Shown: positions 32,552 to 41,101, counted from the first letter of the stretch. The stretch is 64,000 nucleotides of DNA from Megasphaera sp. AM44-1BH (GCF_003467125.1 NZ_QSFA01000002.1:186001-250000), one strand, 5' to 3'. Program-made: numbers and translations. The notes: a model not told the origin generated them from the letters alone.

Positions 32552-33124
32552 ATGCTATCTTTATCGCAGGCCTTGAAGCGCTGGGACCGGGAGCCGGTCA
32601 TTGGCACGACAGCAGGCGAAATCGAAACGATGCGATTTTACAGCCGGCAGGCCCAGAAGATTACTATGGAAATCAATACACAGTACCACGAACCGGAAGA
32701 GATGCGCCAACTTTTTTCACGGCTCATCGGCCGTCCTGTCGATGATACCTTTGCCTTTTTTCCGCCGTTTTATACGGATTTTGGCAAGAATATCCATATT
32801 GGCAAGCATGTCTTCTTCAATAGCGGCTGCAAGTTCCAGGACCAGGGCGGCATTTTCATCGGTGATAATGTCCTCATCGGCCATAATGTCGTCCTGGCTA
32901 CGCTCAATCATCATCCTGACCCGGATAAACGGAGTGAGCTCATGCCCGGCCGGATCGTCCTGGAAGAAGGCGCCTGGATCGGGGCCAATGCGACCATAAC
33001 GGCTGGTGTCACTGTCGGCCGTTATGCCATCGTCGCAGCTGGTGCCGTCGTGAACCGGGACGTCCCGCCATATACCGTCGTCGGCGGCGTACCGGCTCAC
33101 TTCATCAAAAACATTGAACATTGA
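32552..33124 (+). CDS. Sugar O-acetyltransferase-like hexapeptide-repeat enzyme
   Basis: 190 residues, left-handed beta-helix acetyltransferase of the maltose/galactoside/NodL type. The N-terminal helical cap includes ETMRFYSRQAQKITMEIN. Hexapeptide turns include IHIGKHVFFNSGCKFQDQ, IFIGDNVLIGHNVVLAT and AWIGANATITAGVTVG. The catalytic histidine is in LNHHPDPDKR, and TVVGGVPAHFIK is the usual ending. It transfers acetyl from acetyl-CoA to a small hydroxylated acceptor, unknown here. Cytoplasmic. Close coupling to the exported hydrolase suggests one transcript. Confidence 0.88.
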   Translation: MLSLSQALKRWDREPVIGTTAGEIETMRFYSRQAQKITMEINTQYHEPEEMRQLFSRLIGRPVDDTFAFFPPFYTDFGKNIHIGKHVFFNSGCKFQDQGGIFIGDNVLIGHNVVLATLNHHPDPDKRSELMPGRIVLEEGAWIGANATITAGVTVGRYAIVAAGAVVNRDVPPYTVVGGVPAHFIKNIEH

Positions 33125-33128
33125 GGTT

Positions 33129-34040
33129 TTACGGCGGGCTTATTTTTTCCGCCTCTTCCTTCAGGAGATGGATGAATTGCTGGGTCCCTTTGGAAAATAA
33201 TTGGAATCGTTTCCATACGATGAACAAGGTATCTTCCAACAACGGGTCCAGGAGGCGGAAGCAGAGCGCCGGGTCATGGGGCGGCACGTTGATGATTTTT
33301 TCCAGCATGATGCAGGACCCCAGCCCTTCGCGGACCATGAGGGACGCATTATAGGCCAGATTGTAAGTCGCCTGGATGTGCAGTTCGGCAAAGGGCTTTT
33401 TTATCCATGTCTGCAATTTGTTACCGTGGCTGTTGGCTTGTAATACCTGCTGGGACAGGATGAGGTTTTCCGTCCATAAGTCTTGCGGATGGATTACTTC
33501 CCTGGCTGCCAGCGGATGGCTGCGCTGCAGGAGGAGGCCCCAGTGGTCAGTGTATGGGCAGGACAGGACCTCATATTTTTCCGTATCGACATGGCCGTAG
33601 ATGACGGCGACGTCGATGAGGCCTTTGTCCAGGGCTTCCATGATGGCTTGACCATCGCCGCTGGTAACGTGGAAATGGAGGTTCTTATAGCGGCTTTGCA
33701 GCTTATGGGCTGTCTGCATGATGAAGCGGACATTGTCGGCTTCGGCCGAGCCGATGCGGATATTGCCATTCAGTTCCGTATCGTCGCTGCGCAGTTCCTC
33801 TTCTGTATGACTGGCCAGGGAGAGGATTTCTTCAGCCCGCTTTTTCAGGAATAAGCCTTCTTCGGTGAGCGTAATGCGCCGGGGGCCGCGGATCATCAGT
33901 TCTTTTCCCAGCATATTTTCCATGTCGCGCAGCTGCCGCGACAGCGTCGGCTGGGATAGGTGCAGAGCTTCGGCAGCATGGGTGATACTTTCTTCGCGGG
34001 CGACGGTGAGGAAATAATTGAGTACCCGTAAATCCAACAT
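33129..34040 (-). CDS. LysR-family transcriptional regulator (island regulator 2)
   Basis: 303 residues. The winged helix is LDLRVLNYFLTVAREESIT, then HAAEALHLSQPTLSRQLRDMENMLG. The effector domain begins LNGNIRIGSAEADNVRF. It resembles LysR 1 of the same island in length and N-terminal sequence. The ATG at 34040 is preferred over a TTG two codons upstream because of SD spacing. Its promoter (TTGTAA, 17 bp, TATACT on the minus strand near 34086-34114) is back to back with that of the alcohol dehydrogenase. It probably controls that gene and perhaps the hydrolase operon. Confidence 0.9.
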   Translation of the reverse strand: MLDLRVLNYFLTVAREESITHAAEALHLSQPTLSRQLRDMENMLGKELMIRGPRRITLTEEGLFLKKRAEEILSLASHTEEELRSDDTELNGNIRIGSAEADNVRFIMQTAHKLQSRYKNLHFHVTSGDGQAIMEALDKGLIDVAVIYGHVDTEKYEVLSCPYTDHWGLLLQRSHPLAAREVIHPQDLWTENLILSQQVLQANSHGNKLQTWIKKPFAELHIQATYNLAYNASLMVREGLGSCIMLEKIINVPPHDPALCFRLLDPLLEDTLFIVWKRFQLFSKGTQQFIHLLKEEAEKISPP

Positions 34041-34153
34041 GAACAATACACCCTTTCTGAAACGATTGATTCCTATCTTTCATTTAGTATAAGGCCATTC
34101 TCTCGTCTTTACAATGTTCCTCGTGGGGATGGAATATAAAAATAACCATAGTT

Positions 34154-34213
34154 AAAAAGCATGGAATAATAAAATCCATAGGTATTTGATATATGTATGG
34201 GCTGTCGTATACT
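34154..34213 (+). promoter_or_regulatory. Promoter with conserved island element upstream of the alcohol dehydrogenase
   Basis: AAAAAGCATGG at 34154-34164, CATAGGTATTTG at 34177-34188, -35 TTGATA (34186-34191), 16 bp, -10 TATACT (34208-34213), then TCAAGCAA as at 31313. The spacing from motif to -35 is identical to the copy at 31249. Confidence 0.6.
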
Positions 34214-34291
34214 ATAGTCAAGCAAGGGGGACTTGCGATGAATACGAAAACAGTTTCTTGTGCATTTAACATTCTAAGGAGAATAATTTAC

Positions 34292-34339
34292 ATGAAAAAC
34301 AATATCTTAAAAAAAGTAATGGCAGTGACGCAGCACTAA
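34292..34339 (+). CDS. 15-codon leader peptide or truncated signal-peptide remnant
   Basis: A short frame MKNNILKKVMAVTQH with a good AAGGAGA nine bases upstream, ending 17 bases before the alcohol dehydrogenase start. Its lysine-rich beginning looks like the start of a signal peptide cut short. An in-frame ATG at 34238 would extend it to 33 codons. It may be a leader peptide or a deletion scar. Confidence 0.4.
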   Translation: MKNNILKKVMAVTQH

Positions 34340-34355
34340 GGGGAGGAGATATATT

Positions 34356-35525
34356 ATGTTAGGAAATTTTAAATACCACAATCCGACGAAACTTTACTTT
34401 GGCAATCAATCTCTGCAATTTTTGAATCAGGAGCTACCTGAATATGGTCATAACGTCGTCCTCATCTATGGCGGCGGCTCTATTAAAAAAAATGGCATCT
34501 ATCAGGCTGTCATGGACATCCTGACAAAAAATAACAAGAATGTAGTTGAGATTTCCGGGGTCATGCCTAATCCGACACTGAAGAAACTCTATGAAGGCAT
34601 CGATATCGCCCGCCAGCATCAAGCTGATTTGCTGCTGGCTGTCGGCGGCGGTTCGGTCTGCGACTATGCCAAGGCGGTCGCCGTTTCTGTCCATTGCGAC
34701 GAAGACCCGTGGGACAAATACTTCATCCGCTTTGAAGAACCGGATTGCCAGCTCGTCCCCGTAGGCTGCGTCCTCACTATGGCCGGTACGGGTTCGGAAA
34801 TGAATGCTGGCTCGGTCATTACCAATAGCGATACGAAACAGAAAATCGGTCATGTCTTTGCCAGTGAAGAGGTGATGCCGAAATTTTCTATCCTCAATCC
34901 GCACTATACCATGACTGTACCGGAATACCAGATGAAAGCCGGTATCTATGATATTTTCAATCACATTTGCGAACAGTATTTCTCCGGCGATGACGATACG
35001 ACCAGTGATTACATCAGTGAAGGCTTGATGCGGTCAGTCATCCATTCCAGCCGTATAGCTATAAAAAATCCCCAGGATTATGAAGCCCGCAGTAACATCA
35101 TGTGGACGGCTACTTGGGCCTTGAATACCCTCGTCGCCTGTGGAAAGTCCAGTGACTGGATGGTCCACATGCTGGGACAGGCCGTTGGCGGCTATACCAA
35201 TGCGACTCATGGCATGACACTGGCGGCCGTTTCCCTGCCGTATTACCGCCATATCCTGCCCTATGGCCTGCCTAAGTTCAAACGCTTTGCCGAAAACGTC
35301 TGGGGCGTCCAGGCAGCCGGCAAGACGGACGAACAAGTGGCGCAAGAAGGACTGGCCTGCATGGAGGCGTGGATGAAAGAAATCGGCGTCGCCATGTCGA
35401 TTCGCGAATTGGGAGCTGACGAAACAATGCTAGACGAGCTGGCGGATGCGACGATAATTCTCGATGGCGGTTATAAGAAACTGGGCCGCCAGGAAATCAT
35501 CGAAATTTTCAGAGAAAGCTTATAA
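34356..35525 (+). CDS. Iron-containing alcohol dehydrogenase (BdhA/YqhD-like)
   Basis: 389 residues, cytoplasmic NAD(P)H-dependent alcohol/aldehyde reductase with a divalent metal. The N-terminus NFKYHNPTKLYFGNQ and the nucleotide loops VLIYGGGSIKKNGIY and LLAVGGGSVCDYAKA are typical. Metal ligands are in IYDIFNHICEQYF (Asp, His) and WMVHMLGQAVGGYTNATHG (two His). This branch includes butanol dehydrogenases and the broad aldehyde reductase YqhD, so it may reduce reactive aldehydes. A GGGGAGGAG site precedes the ATG. It has the island promoter element and sits next to LysR 2, with a terminator behind. Confidence 0.9.
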   Translation: MLGNFKYHNPTKLYFGNQSLQFLNQELPEYGHNVVLIYGGGSIKKNGIYQAVMDILTKNNKNVVEISGVMPNPTLKKLYEGIDIARQHQADLLLAVGGGSVCDYAKAVAVSVHCDEDPWDKYFIRFEEPDCQLVPVGCVLTMAGTGSEMNAGSVITNSDTKQKIGHVFASEEVMPKFSILNPHYTMTVPEYQMKAGIYDIFNHICEQYFSGDDDTTSDYISEGLMRSVIHSSRIAIKNPQDYEARSNIMWTATWALNTLVACGKSSDWMVHMLGQAVGGYTNATHGMTLAAVSLPYYRHILPYGLPKFKRFAENVWGVQAAGKTDEQVAQEGLACMEAWMKEIGVAMSIRELGADETMLDELADATIILDGGYKKLGRQEIIEIFRESL

Positions 35526-35535
35526 GTCAGGGTAC

Positions 35536-35577
35536 AGGGCATAGCATAGTAAAATCGTCTTGCTATGCCCTTGTTTA
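35536..35577 (+). terminator. Intrinsic terminator after the alcohol dehydrogenase
   Basis: 11-bp stem AGGGCATAGCA (35536-35546) / TGCTATGCCCT (35561-35571), followed by TGTTTATT. Confidence 0.75.
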
Positions 35578-35712
35578 TTAAAATCAGTCCATGAAATATG
35601 ACTTTATAAATGCTTGGAAAAGTGGGAAAGACGTTGATATATGCTAGTGTTGAACCGATATTTATGATACAATGTGAGAGTATTATATTGTAATAGCGAG
35701 GAGCGACACTAT

Positions 35713-37407
35713 ATGGGTACTGAAATTGCAAAAAACTTTATTGAAAATTTCATTGATGAAGACTTCAAATCCAATAGATACGGACAGCGTTTTGTGACAC
35801 GGTTTCCTCCTGAACCGAATGGATATCTGCATATCGGTCATGCCAAATCGATATGCCTGAATTTCGGGCTGGCCCAGAAATATGGCGGCATTACGAATCT
35901 GCGTTTTGACGATACGAATCCGACAAAAGAAACTGTCGAATACGTCGATAATATCATGAATGACGTAAAATGGCTGGGCTTCGACTGGGGCGACCGCCTG
36001 TACTTTACGTCGGATTATTTTGACATCCTGTACAACTACGCCATCAAGTTAATCAAGTTGGGCAAGGCCTATGTCGATGATTTGTCGAAGGAAGAAATCA
36101 AGGAATATCGCGGCACCTTCAATACGCCAGGCAAGGAAAGCCCGTACCGTAACCGCAGCGTCGAAGAAAACCTGCGCCTTTTTGAAGAAATGAAGGCTGG
36201 GAAATATGCCGATGGCGAAAAGGTCCTGCGTGCCAAAATCGACATGGCAAGCCCAAATATCAACATGCGTGACCCTGTCATTTATCGTATTTTCCATGCA
36301 TCCCACCACCGTACAGGCGACAAATGGTGCATTTATCCTATGTACGATTTTGCCCATCCTGTTTCCGATGCGATAGAACGGGTAACTCATTCTATCTGCA
36401 CCCTGGAATATGAAGACCACCGTCCTCTCTATGAATGGTGTATCCAGGACTGGGAAGACCCGGAAGGCCAGCTGCCCCGTCAGATTGAATTTGCCCGCCT
36501 CAATGTGACCAAGATGGTCATGAGCAAACGTAAGCTCCGTGTCCTCGTCGAAAAGGGTATTGTCAGCGGCTGGGATGATCCCCGTATGCCGACCATTGCC
36601 GGTATCCGCCGTCGTGGCTATACACCGGAATCCATCCGTGATTTCTGCGACCGCATCGGTGTGGCAAAAGCCGACAGCGTCGTCGATATTTCCCTCCTCG
36701 AATACTGCATCCGTGAAGATCTGAAGCTCAAGGCTCCGCGCATCATGACTGTCATCGACCCCATCAAAGTCGTTATTACGGATTATCCTGATGGCAAGAC
36801 TGAAACCATTACGGCAGAAAATAACCAGGAAAATGAAGCCATGGGTACGCGTCAGATGACGTTCAGCAAAAACATCTATATTGACCGCAAAGACTTCATG
36901 GAAGAACCGGTAAAGAAATTCTTCCGCCTGGCTCCGGGCAGGGAAGTGCGCCTTAAATATGCATATATCATCAAATGCGAAGAAGTCATCAAAGATGCTG
37001 ATGGCAATATCGTAGAAATCCATTGTAGTCATGATCCGGAAAGCATGAGCGGTACCGGCAAAAATGCCAATCGCAAGGTTAAAGGGACACTTCACTGGGT
37101 CAATGCTGATGATGCTGTCGATATCGAAACGAGGGTCTATGACTATCTGCTCAAAGATGCCGATACCGACGATGAAGAAGAAACGGACAGCAAGGATTTC
37201 CTCTCCCAGATTAATCCGCACAGCCTCGATGTGTATCACAGCAAGGCTGAAGCCTGCATCAAACAGTATAAAGCAGGCGACCACTTCCAGTTCCTGCGTG
37301 AAGGATATTTTGTCATCGATCCCGATACGACAGAAGACCATATCGTCGTAAACCGTATCGTCGGCTTGCGGGATACATGGGCCAAGATGCAGAAGAAAAA
37401 TAAATAA
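35713..37407 (+). CDS. glnS: Glutamine--tRNA ligase
   Basis: 564-residue class I aminoacyl-tRNA synthetase charging tRNA-Gln. The N-terminal stretch RFPPEPNGYLHIGHAKS is the GlnRS form of the HIGH motif, and TKMVMSKRKLRVLVE holds the KMSKS-like signature. A two-barrel anticodon-binding domain follows to the C-terminus (MGTRQMTFSKNIYIDRKDF). The start at 35713 follows GAGGAG; the longer frame to 35674 lies in the promoter leader. GlnRS in a Firmicute usually reflects ancient transfer and makes the GatCAB route for Gln-tRNA unnecessary. Not clearly in an operon with its neighbours. No T-box seen in front. Confidence 0.96.
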   Translation: MGTEIAKNFIENFIDEDFKSNRYGQRFVTRFPPEPNGYLHIGHAKSICLNFGLAQKYGGITNLRFDDTNPTKETVEYVDNIMNDVKWLGFDWGDRLYFTSDYFDILYNYAIKLIKLGKAYVDDLSKEEIKEYRGTFNTPGKESPYRNRSVEENLRLFEEMKAGKYADGEKVLRAKIDMASPNINMRDPVIYRIFHASHHRTGDKWCIYPMYDFAHPVSDAIERVTHSICTLEYEDHRPLYEWCIQDWEDPEGQLPRQIEFARLNVTKMVMSKRKLRVLVEKGIVSGWDDPRMPTIAGIRRRGYTPESIRDFCDRIGVAKADSVVDISLLEYCIREDLKLKAPRIMTVIDPIKVVITDYPDGKTETITAENNQENEAMGTRQMTFSKNIYIDRKDFMEEPVKKFFRLAPGREVRLKYAYIIKCEEVIKDADGNIVEIHCSHDPESMSGTGKNANRKVKGTLHWVNADDAVDIETRVYDYLLKDADTDDEEETDSKDFLSQINPHSLDVYHSKAEACIKQYKAGDHFQFLREGYFVIDPDTTEDHIVVNRIVGLRDTWAKMQKKNK

Positions 37408-37501
37408 GAAACGGTAAGATTAAAATAAAGTGAGAAAATGGGCCGCCTTTTTTCAGTATATTAAAATTAACTGAGAAAACCGGCCTTTTTCTGTCTTATC
37501 A

Positions 37502-37530
37502 TTGCGCTGTGAAGGCAATAACGGTATAAT
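37502..37530 (+). promoter_or_regulatory. Promoter of the DUF4321-maf-radC operon
   Basis: TTGCGC (37502-37507), 17-bp spacer and a perfect TATAAT (37525-37530), 33 bases before the ATG. Confidence 0.6.
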
Positions 37531-37563
37531 GAAGTCCGTAGCTACTGCAGAGGAGATGTACAT

Positions 37564-37833
37564 ATGAAAGTATTAGGTACACATAGTGTCCTGCTTTTTA
37601 TTTTATTTATCGTCGTCGGCGGTATCCTGGGAGGCATCCTGGGAGAACTGCTGTCCCACGTCAGCTTCGGCAGTCTCATGCCTTTGCTGTCCCAGCATTA
37701 TGAAATTTTTAATATCCAGAACGTTAATTTGAACTTATATGTCATGCAGATTCAGTTCGGCATTCATTTTGCCCCCAATCTGCTGAGTATTCTTGGCATT
37801 ATTCTGGCGTTTCTTATTTTCCGCCGGTTATAA
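37564..37833 (+). CDS. DUF4321 membrane protein
   Basis: 89 residues with two hydrophobic helices (about 8-30 and 68-86) and a glycine-rich first segment VVGGILGGILGELL. The middle part (NIQNVNLNLYVMQIQFGIHFAPN) matches DUF4321, a family found next to maf and radC in Clostridia and Negativicutes, as here. The function is unknown; the location before maf suggests a cell-envelope or division link. AGAGGAG precedes the ATG. It is followed by maf after 24 bases. Confidence 0.8.
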   Translation: MKVLGTHSVLLFILFIVVGGILGGILGELLSHVSFGSLMPLLSQHYEIFNIQNVNLNLYVMQIQFGIHFAPNLLSILGIILAFLIFRRL

Positions 37834-37857
37834 TTGGTATATAAGGAGGTTTTTGTT

Positions 37858-38418
37858 ATGCTAATTCTGGCTTCCGCTTCGCCAAGGCGCCGGGAACTGC
37901 TGTCCCAGATTGGTGTGGCCTATATGGTCAATCCCAGCACCTATGAAGAAGATGTACCCAAAAAGAAGGATCCCGCGAAATTTGTCCTGGCCCAGGCACT
38001 GGGCAAAGCCAATGATGTATCGGCAAAATATCCGGGCCAGTGGGTACTGGGTGCCGATACGGTCGTGGCCCTCGATGGTGAAATCCTGGGCAAGCCGAAA
38101 CATGAAAAAGATGCCATCCGCATGCTCCAGGAGCTGTCCGACCGGAAACATTCCGTATTTACGGGGATGGCACTGGTACGGGGTAAAAAGGCTTACACGA
38201 AAGTGGTGGAAACCAAGGTCTGGTTCCGGAAGTTAAAAGACAGTGAAATCAAACGCTATGTCAGCTCCGGTGAACCGTTGGACAAGGCCGGTGCTTACGG
38301 TATCCAGGGAAAGGCGGCTGTTTTCGTTGAAAAAATCAATGGTTCTTATACGAATGTAGTCGGCCTGCCCCTGTCCCAGGTCTACACGATGCTCCAGAAG
38401 GCAAAAATCATCGAATGA
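37858..38418 (+). CDS. maf: Maf nucleoside triphosphate pyrophosphatase
   Basis: 186 residues. Maf proteins hydrolyse non-canonical or pyrimidine nucleoside triphosphates (dTTP/UTP in the YhdE branch) and block septation when overproduced. ILASASPRRRELLSQIG at the N-terminus, VLGADTVVALDGEILGKP and the late GAYGIQGKAAVFVEKINGSY are the family motifs. The ATG at 37858 has AAGGAGGT upstream; the frame could open earlier at 37834 without an SD. The stop overlaps the radC start by four bases. Confidence 0.94.
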   Translation: MLILASASPRRRELLSQIGVAYMVNPSTYEEDVPKKKDPAKFVLAQALGKANDVSAKYPGQWVLGADTVVALDGEILGKPKHEKDAIRMLQELSDRKHSVFTGMALVRGKKAYTKVVETKVWFRKLKDSEIKRYVSSGEPLDKAGAYGIQGKAAVFVEKINGSYTNVVGLPLSQVYTMLQKAKIIE

Positions 38419-39101
38419 CTTGTCTCAAAGAACTGTCATCGCGGGAAAAACCACGGGAAAAACTGATCCAGCACGGCGCACGCATGCTGACCGATCCAGA
38501 GCTTTTGGCAATTCTCCTGCGGACCGGCACACGGGGTTGCTCCGTTCTGGATGTGGCCCGCAGCCTGATGTCATCCCTGCCGGGAAGCAACCTGGGCTGC
38601 CTCGGTGAAATTACCCTGAATGAGTTATGCCGTATCCGCGGTATCGGCCCGGATAAAGCCGTCACTCTCTGTGCGGCGGTAGAGCTCGGCCGGCGCATCG
38701 TCCGCTGCCGGGTACGCCGCGATAATCCCGATTTCAGTTCTCCCCAGGTCATCGCTGAATACGTTATGGAGGACATGCGCTTTCTGCCGCAAGAACGGTT
38801 TGCTGCCGTATACCTTTCGACGAAAAACCAGCTCCTGCGCGTCCAGACTCTGACGGTAGGGACAATCAATGCCAGCCTGGCCAAGGCCAGGGATGTGTTC
38901 CGCTATGCCCTGCAGTGCAATGCGGCAGCCGTAGTACTGCTGCATAATCATCCCAGTGGCAATCCCGAACCGAGCCAGGAAGATATAGACGTTACACGGC
39001 GCCTGGTGCAGGCCGGTGATGTCATGGAAATTCCTGTCCTGGACCACATCATCATCGGCGACGGCGTATTTGTCAGCCTGTGTGAGCGTGGCTATTTGTA
39101 A
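38415..39101 (+). CDS. radC: RadC-family JAB1/MPN-like protein
   Basis: 228 residues. An N-terminal helix-hairpin-helix part (LNELCRIRGIGPDKAVTLCAA) is followed by the JAMM metalloprotease-like domain with HNHPSGNPEPSQED, which has the H-x-H-x7-S-x2-D zinc site. The DNA repair role once proposed is unsupported and the real function is unclear. It is translationally coupled to maf, a standard Firmicute arrangement, and ends the operon (terminator at 39138-39162). Confidence 0.94.
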   Translation: MTCLKELSSREKPREKLIQHGARMLTDPELLAILLRTGTRGCSVLDVARSLMSSLPGSNLGCLGEITLNELCRIRGIGPDKAVTLCAAVELGRRIVRCRVRRDNPDFSSPQVIAEYVMEDMRFLPQERFAAVYLSTKNQLLRVQTLTVGTINASLAKARDVFRYALQCNAAAVVLLHNHPSGNPEPSQEDIDVTRRLVQAGDVMEIPVLDHIIIGDGVFVSLCERGYL

Positions 39102-39137
39102 GATGACCAGACAATGTATGCATATGCAATATGAACC

Positions 39138-39162
39138 AGCATCCGTTTACGGATGCTTTTAA
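39138..39162 (+). terminator. Intrinsic terminator after radC
   Basis: Short stem AGCATCC (39138-39144) / GGATGCT (39151-39157) followed by TTTTAATTT. Confidence 0.65.
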
Positions 39163-39199
39163 TTTGCCTATTTTTTTATAAAATAATAAACATTATTTC

Positions 39200-39228
39200 T
39201 TGATAAATTCATGTGACCGTGAGATAAT
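39200..39228 (+). promoter_or_regulatory. Promoter of etfBA
   Basis: TTGATA (39200-39205), 17-bp spacer, GATAAT (39223-39228), about 53 bases upstream of etfB. Confidence 0.55.
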
Positions 39229-39281
39229 ATATATAAAATAAATACATAAGTAATCCGGCTAAGATAAAGGAGGAGTGTTGT

Positions 39282-40067
39282 ATGAATATCGTAGTACTGA
39301 TTAAACAAGTACCGGCTGTTTCAGATATCCAGATTGACAGGCAGAATCATAATCTGGTTCGTGTGGGAGCGCCGACTATGCTGAACCCTGTAGACAAAAA
39401 TGCTATTGAAGCGGCCCTTGCCATAAAAGAAACTCTGGGTGGTACAGTGACCCTGGTTTCTATGGGGACGGCTATGGCCAGTGAAGCCTTGCGGGAAGGT
39501 GTGTCTATGGGAGCCGATGGCGGCGTCCTCCTGTCTGACGAACGGATGGCCGGATCGGATACGCTGGCGACAGGGAAAATCCTCGCTCTGGCCATCAAAA
39601 AGCTGGCACCTGTCGATCTGGTCCTGACAGGAAAACAATCGGCCGACGGCGATACGGGACAAATTCCACCGGCTATTGCAGAACATCTGGGATTTAATCT
39701 CATTACCTATGCGGAAAGTCTCACCGCAGAAGACGGCGTAGTCCGGGCAACGCGTAAGAATCGCGGCGGAATGGAAACGGTAGAAGCGGCGCTTCCGGCA
39801 GTCTGCTCAGTCATGGAATCGATGAATGTGCCCCGTTCTCCCAGTATCCGCAACAAAATGAAAGCAAAGAAGGCCGTCTTTGATGTCTGGCGGCTGGAAG
39901 ATATCGGTCTTGACCCGGCCGAATCGGGCAGTGCCGGCTCGGCAACAGATGTCACCGAATTATTTGCGCCGGAAAAACATGCTGTCGGCATCATGATTGA
40001 TGGCAATACGGCCGAAGAAGCTGTCCTGAAACTGATGGCAGATATGAAAGCGAAAAAACTGATATAA
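39282..40067 (+). CDS. etfB: Electron transfer flavoprotein, beta subunit
   Basis: 261 residues. MNIVVLIKQVPAVSDIQID opens the family, MLNPVDKNAIEAALAIKE is the conserved early segment, and LVLTGKQSADGDTGQIPPAIAE is the ETF-beta signature. In Megasphaera and clostridia ETFs of this type take electrons from NADH or D-lactate and pass them to butyryl-CoA dehydrogenase, sometimes by bifurcation; whether this one bifurcates cannot be decided here. AAGGAGG precedes the ATG. It is followed by etfA after 14 bases. No acyl-CoA dehydrogenase gene is adjacent. Confidence 0.94.
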   Translation: MNIVVLIKQVPAVSDIQIDRQNHNLVRVGAPTMLNPVDKNAIEAALAIKETLGGTVTLVSMGTAMASEALREGVSMGADGGVLLSDERMAGSDTLATGKILALAIKKLAPVDLVLTGKQSADGDTGQIPPAIAEHLGFNLITYAESLTAEDGVVRATRKNRGGMETVEAALPAVCSVMESMNVPRSPSIRNKMKAKKAVFDVWRLEDIGLDPAESGSAGSATDVTELFAPEKHAVGIMIDGNTAEEAVLKLMADMKAKKLI

Positions 40068-40081
40068 GGAGGCGCAGGGTT

Positions 40082-41086
40082 ATGGAAAAGAAACACAATA
40101 TCTGGGTGTATATAGAATTGGTAGATGGAAAACCGTCACAGCTCAGCCTGGAACTACTGGGAAAAGGCCGGGAACTGGCTGACAGCAGAAACAAAGCCCT
40201 GATGGCGCTCCTCGTGGGAAACGGGGCAGAAGAAGCTGCCTCTGAAGTTATCGGCTATGGTGCCGATATAGCGGTTGTAGTCAGCCGTGAGGAACTGGAA
40301 TCGTTTAATGCTTCTTTGTATACGGAAACGGTCCAGCAGATCCTGACCAAATACGAAGCCAGCGCCATGCTGATCGGTGCATCTCCCGATGGCCGTGATT
40401 TGGGCGGACGGCTCTCTGCCGCTATGAATCTGGGCCTCGTTGCTGACTGCATCGATTGCCGGTACGAAGGGGATGACGACAGCCTGACCTGGATACGGCC
40501 GGCTTATACAGGAAAATTATTTGTCAAGATCCTGACGACGACGCGGCCCCAGCTGGCGACTATCGGAGAACGGATTTTCCGGGGAAATACGTTTGACAGC
40601 AGCCGGACCGGAGAAATTATTAAAGAAGATATGGCTCCTGGTACGCGCACGGCCTCCCAGAAGGTGACAGCCTTTGAAAGCCTGCCTCCTCTCGATGAAA
40701 CTCTGACTATTGAGACGGCTGACCTGGTCGTTGGCGCAGGCCGGGGTGTAGGAGATGAAGAAGGATTGAAACAGGTGGCTGATTTCGCAGCTTCCATCGG
40801 CGCTCCCTTAGGCGTTTCCAAACCGCTTGTCGATAACGGCTGGATGCCCCATGATGCCCAGATTGGCGTAACAGGCAAAAAAATCGCTCCTAAGATTTAT
40901 ATTGCCCTGGGAATTTCCGGTGCCATCCAGCATCAGCTGGGGCTGAAAGAAGCGGAATTGATTATAGCAGTCAATACCGATCCCAATGCACCTATCTTCA
41001 AATTTGCCAACTATGGTATCGTAGGTAATTTATTTGAAGTCATGCCTGTTCTTCAGCGGGAAATCAAAAAATTGCAGGCCAAATAA
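40082..41086 (+). CDS. etfA: Electron transfer flavoprotein, alpha subunit
   Basis: 334 residues. The C-terminal FAD-binding domain is well kept: VVGAGRGVGDEEGLK, IGAPLGVSKPLVDNGWM, QIGVTGKKIAPKIYIALGISGAIQH and NTDPNAPIFKFANYGIVGN. It pairs with EtfB to form the soluble flavoprotein that links NADH or D-lactate oxidation to acyl-CoA reduction. AAGGAGGCGCAGGG precedes the ATG. The likely partner pathway, 4-hydroxybutyryl-CoA to crotonyl-CoA, is encoded about 9 kb downstream. Confidence 0.94.
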   Translation: MEKKHNIWVYIELVDGKPSQLSLELLGKGRELADSRNKALMALLVGNGAEEAASEVIGYGADIAVVVSREELESFNASLYTETVQQILTKYEASAMLIGASPDGRDLGGRLSAAMNLGLVADCIDCRYEGDDDSLTWIRPAYTGKLFVKILTTTRPQLATIGERIFRGNTFDSSRTGEIIKEDMAPGTRTASQKVTAFESLPPLDETLTIETADLVVGAGRGVGDEEGLKQVADFAASIGAPLGVSKPLVDNGWMPHDAQIGVTGKKIAPKIYIALGISGAIQHQLGLKEAELIIAVNTDPNAPIFKFANYGIVGNLFEVMPVLQREIKKLQAK

Positions 41087-41101
41087 ACCCTTGTATTCCA
41101 T

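Noticed and set aside
35526..35712. Possible T-box leader upstream of glnS
   Set aside because: No conserved T-box sequence and no terminator/antiterminator pair were found in the 187-base gap.
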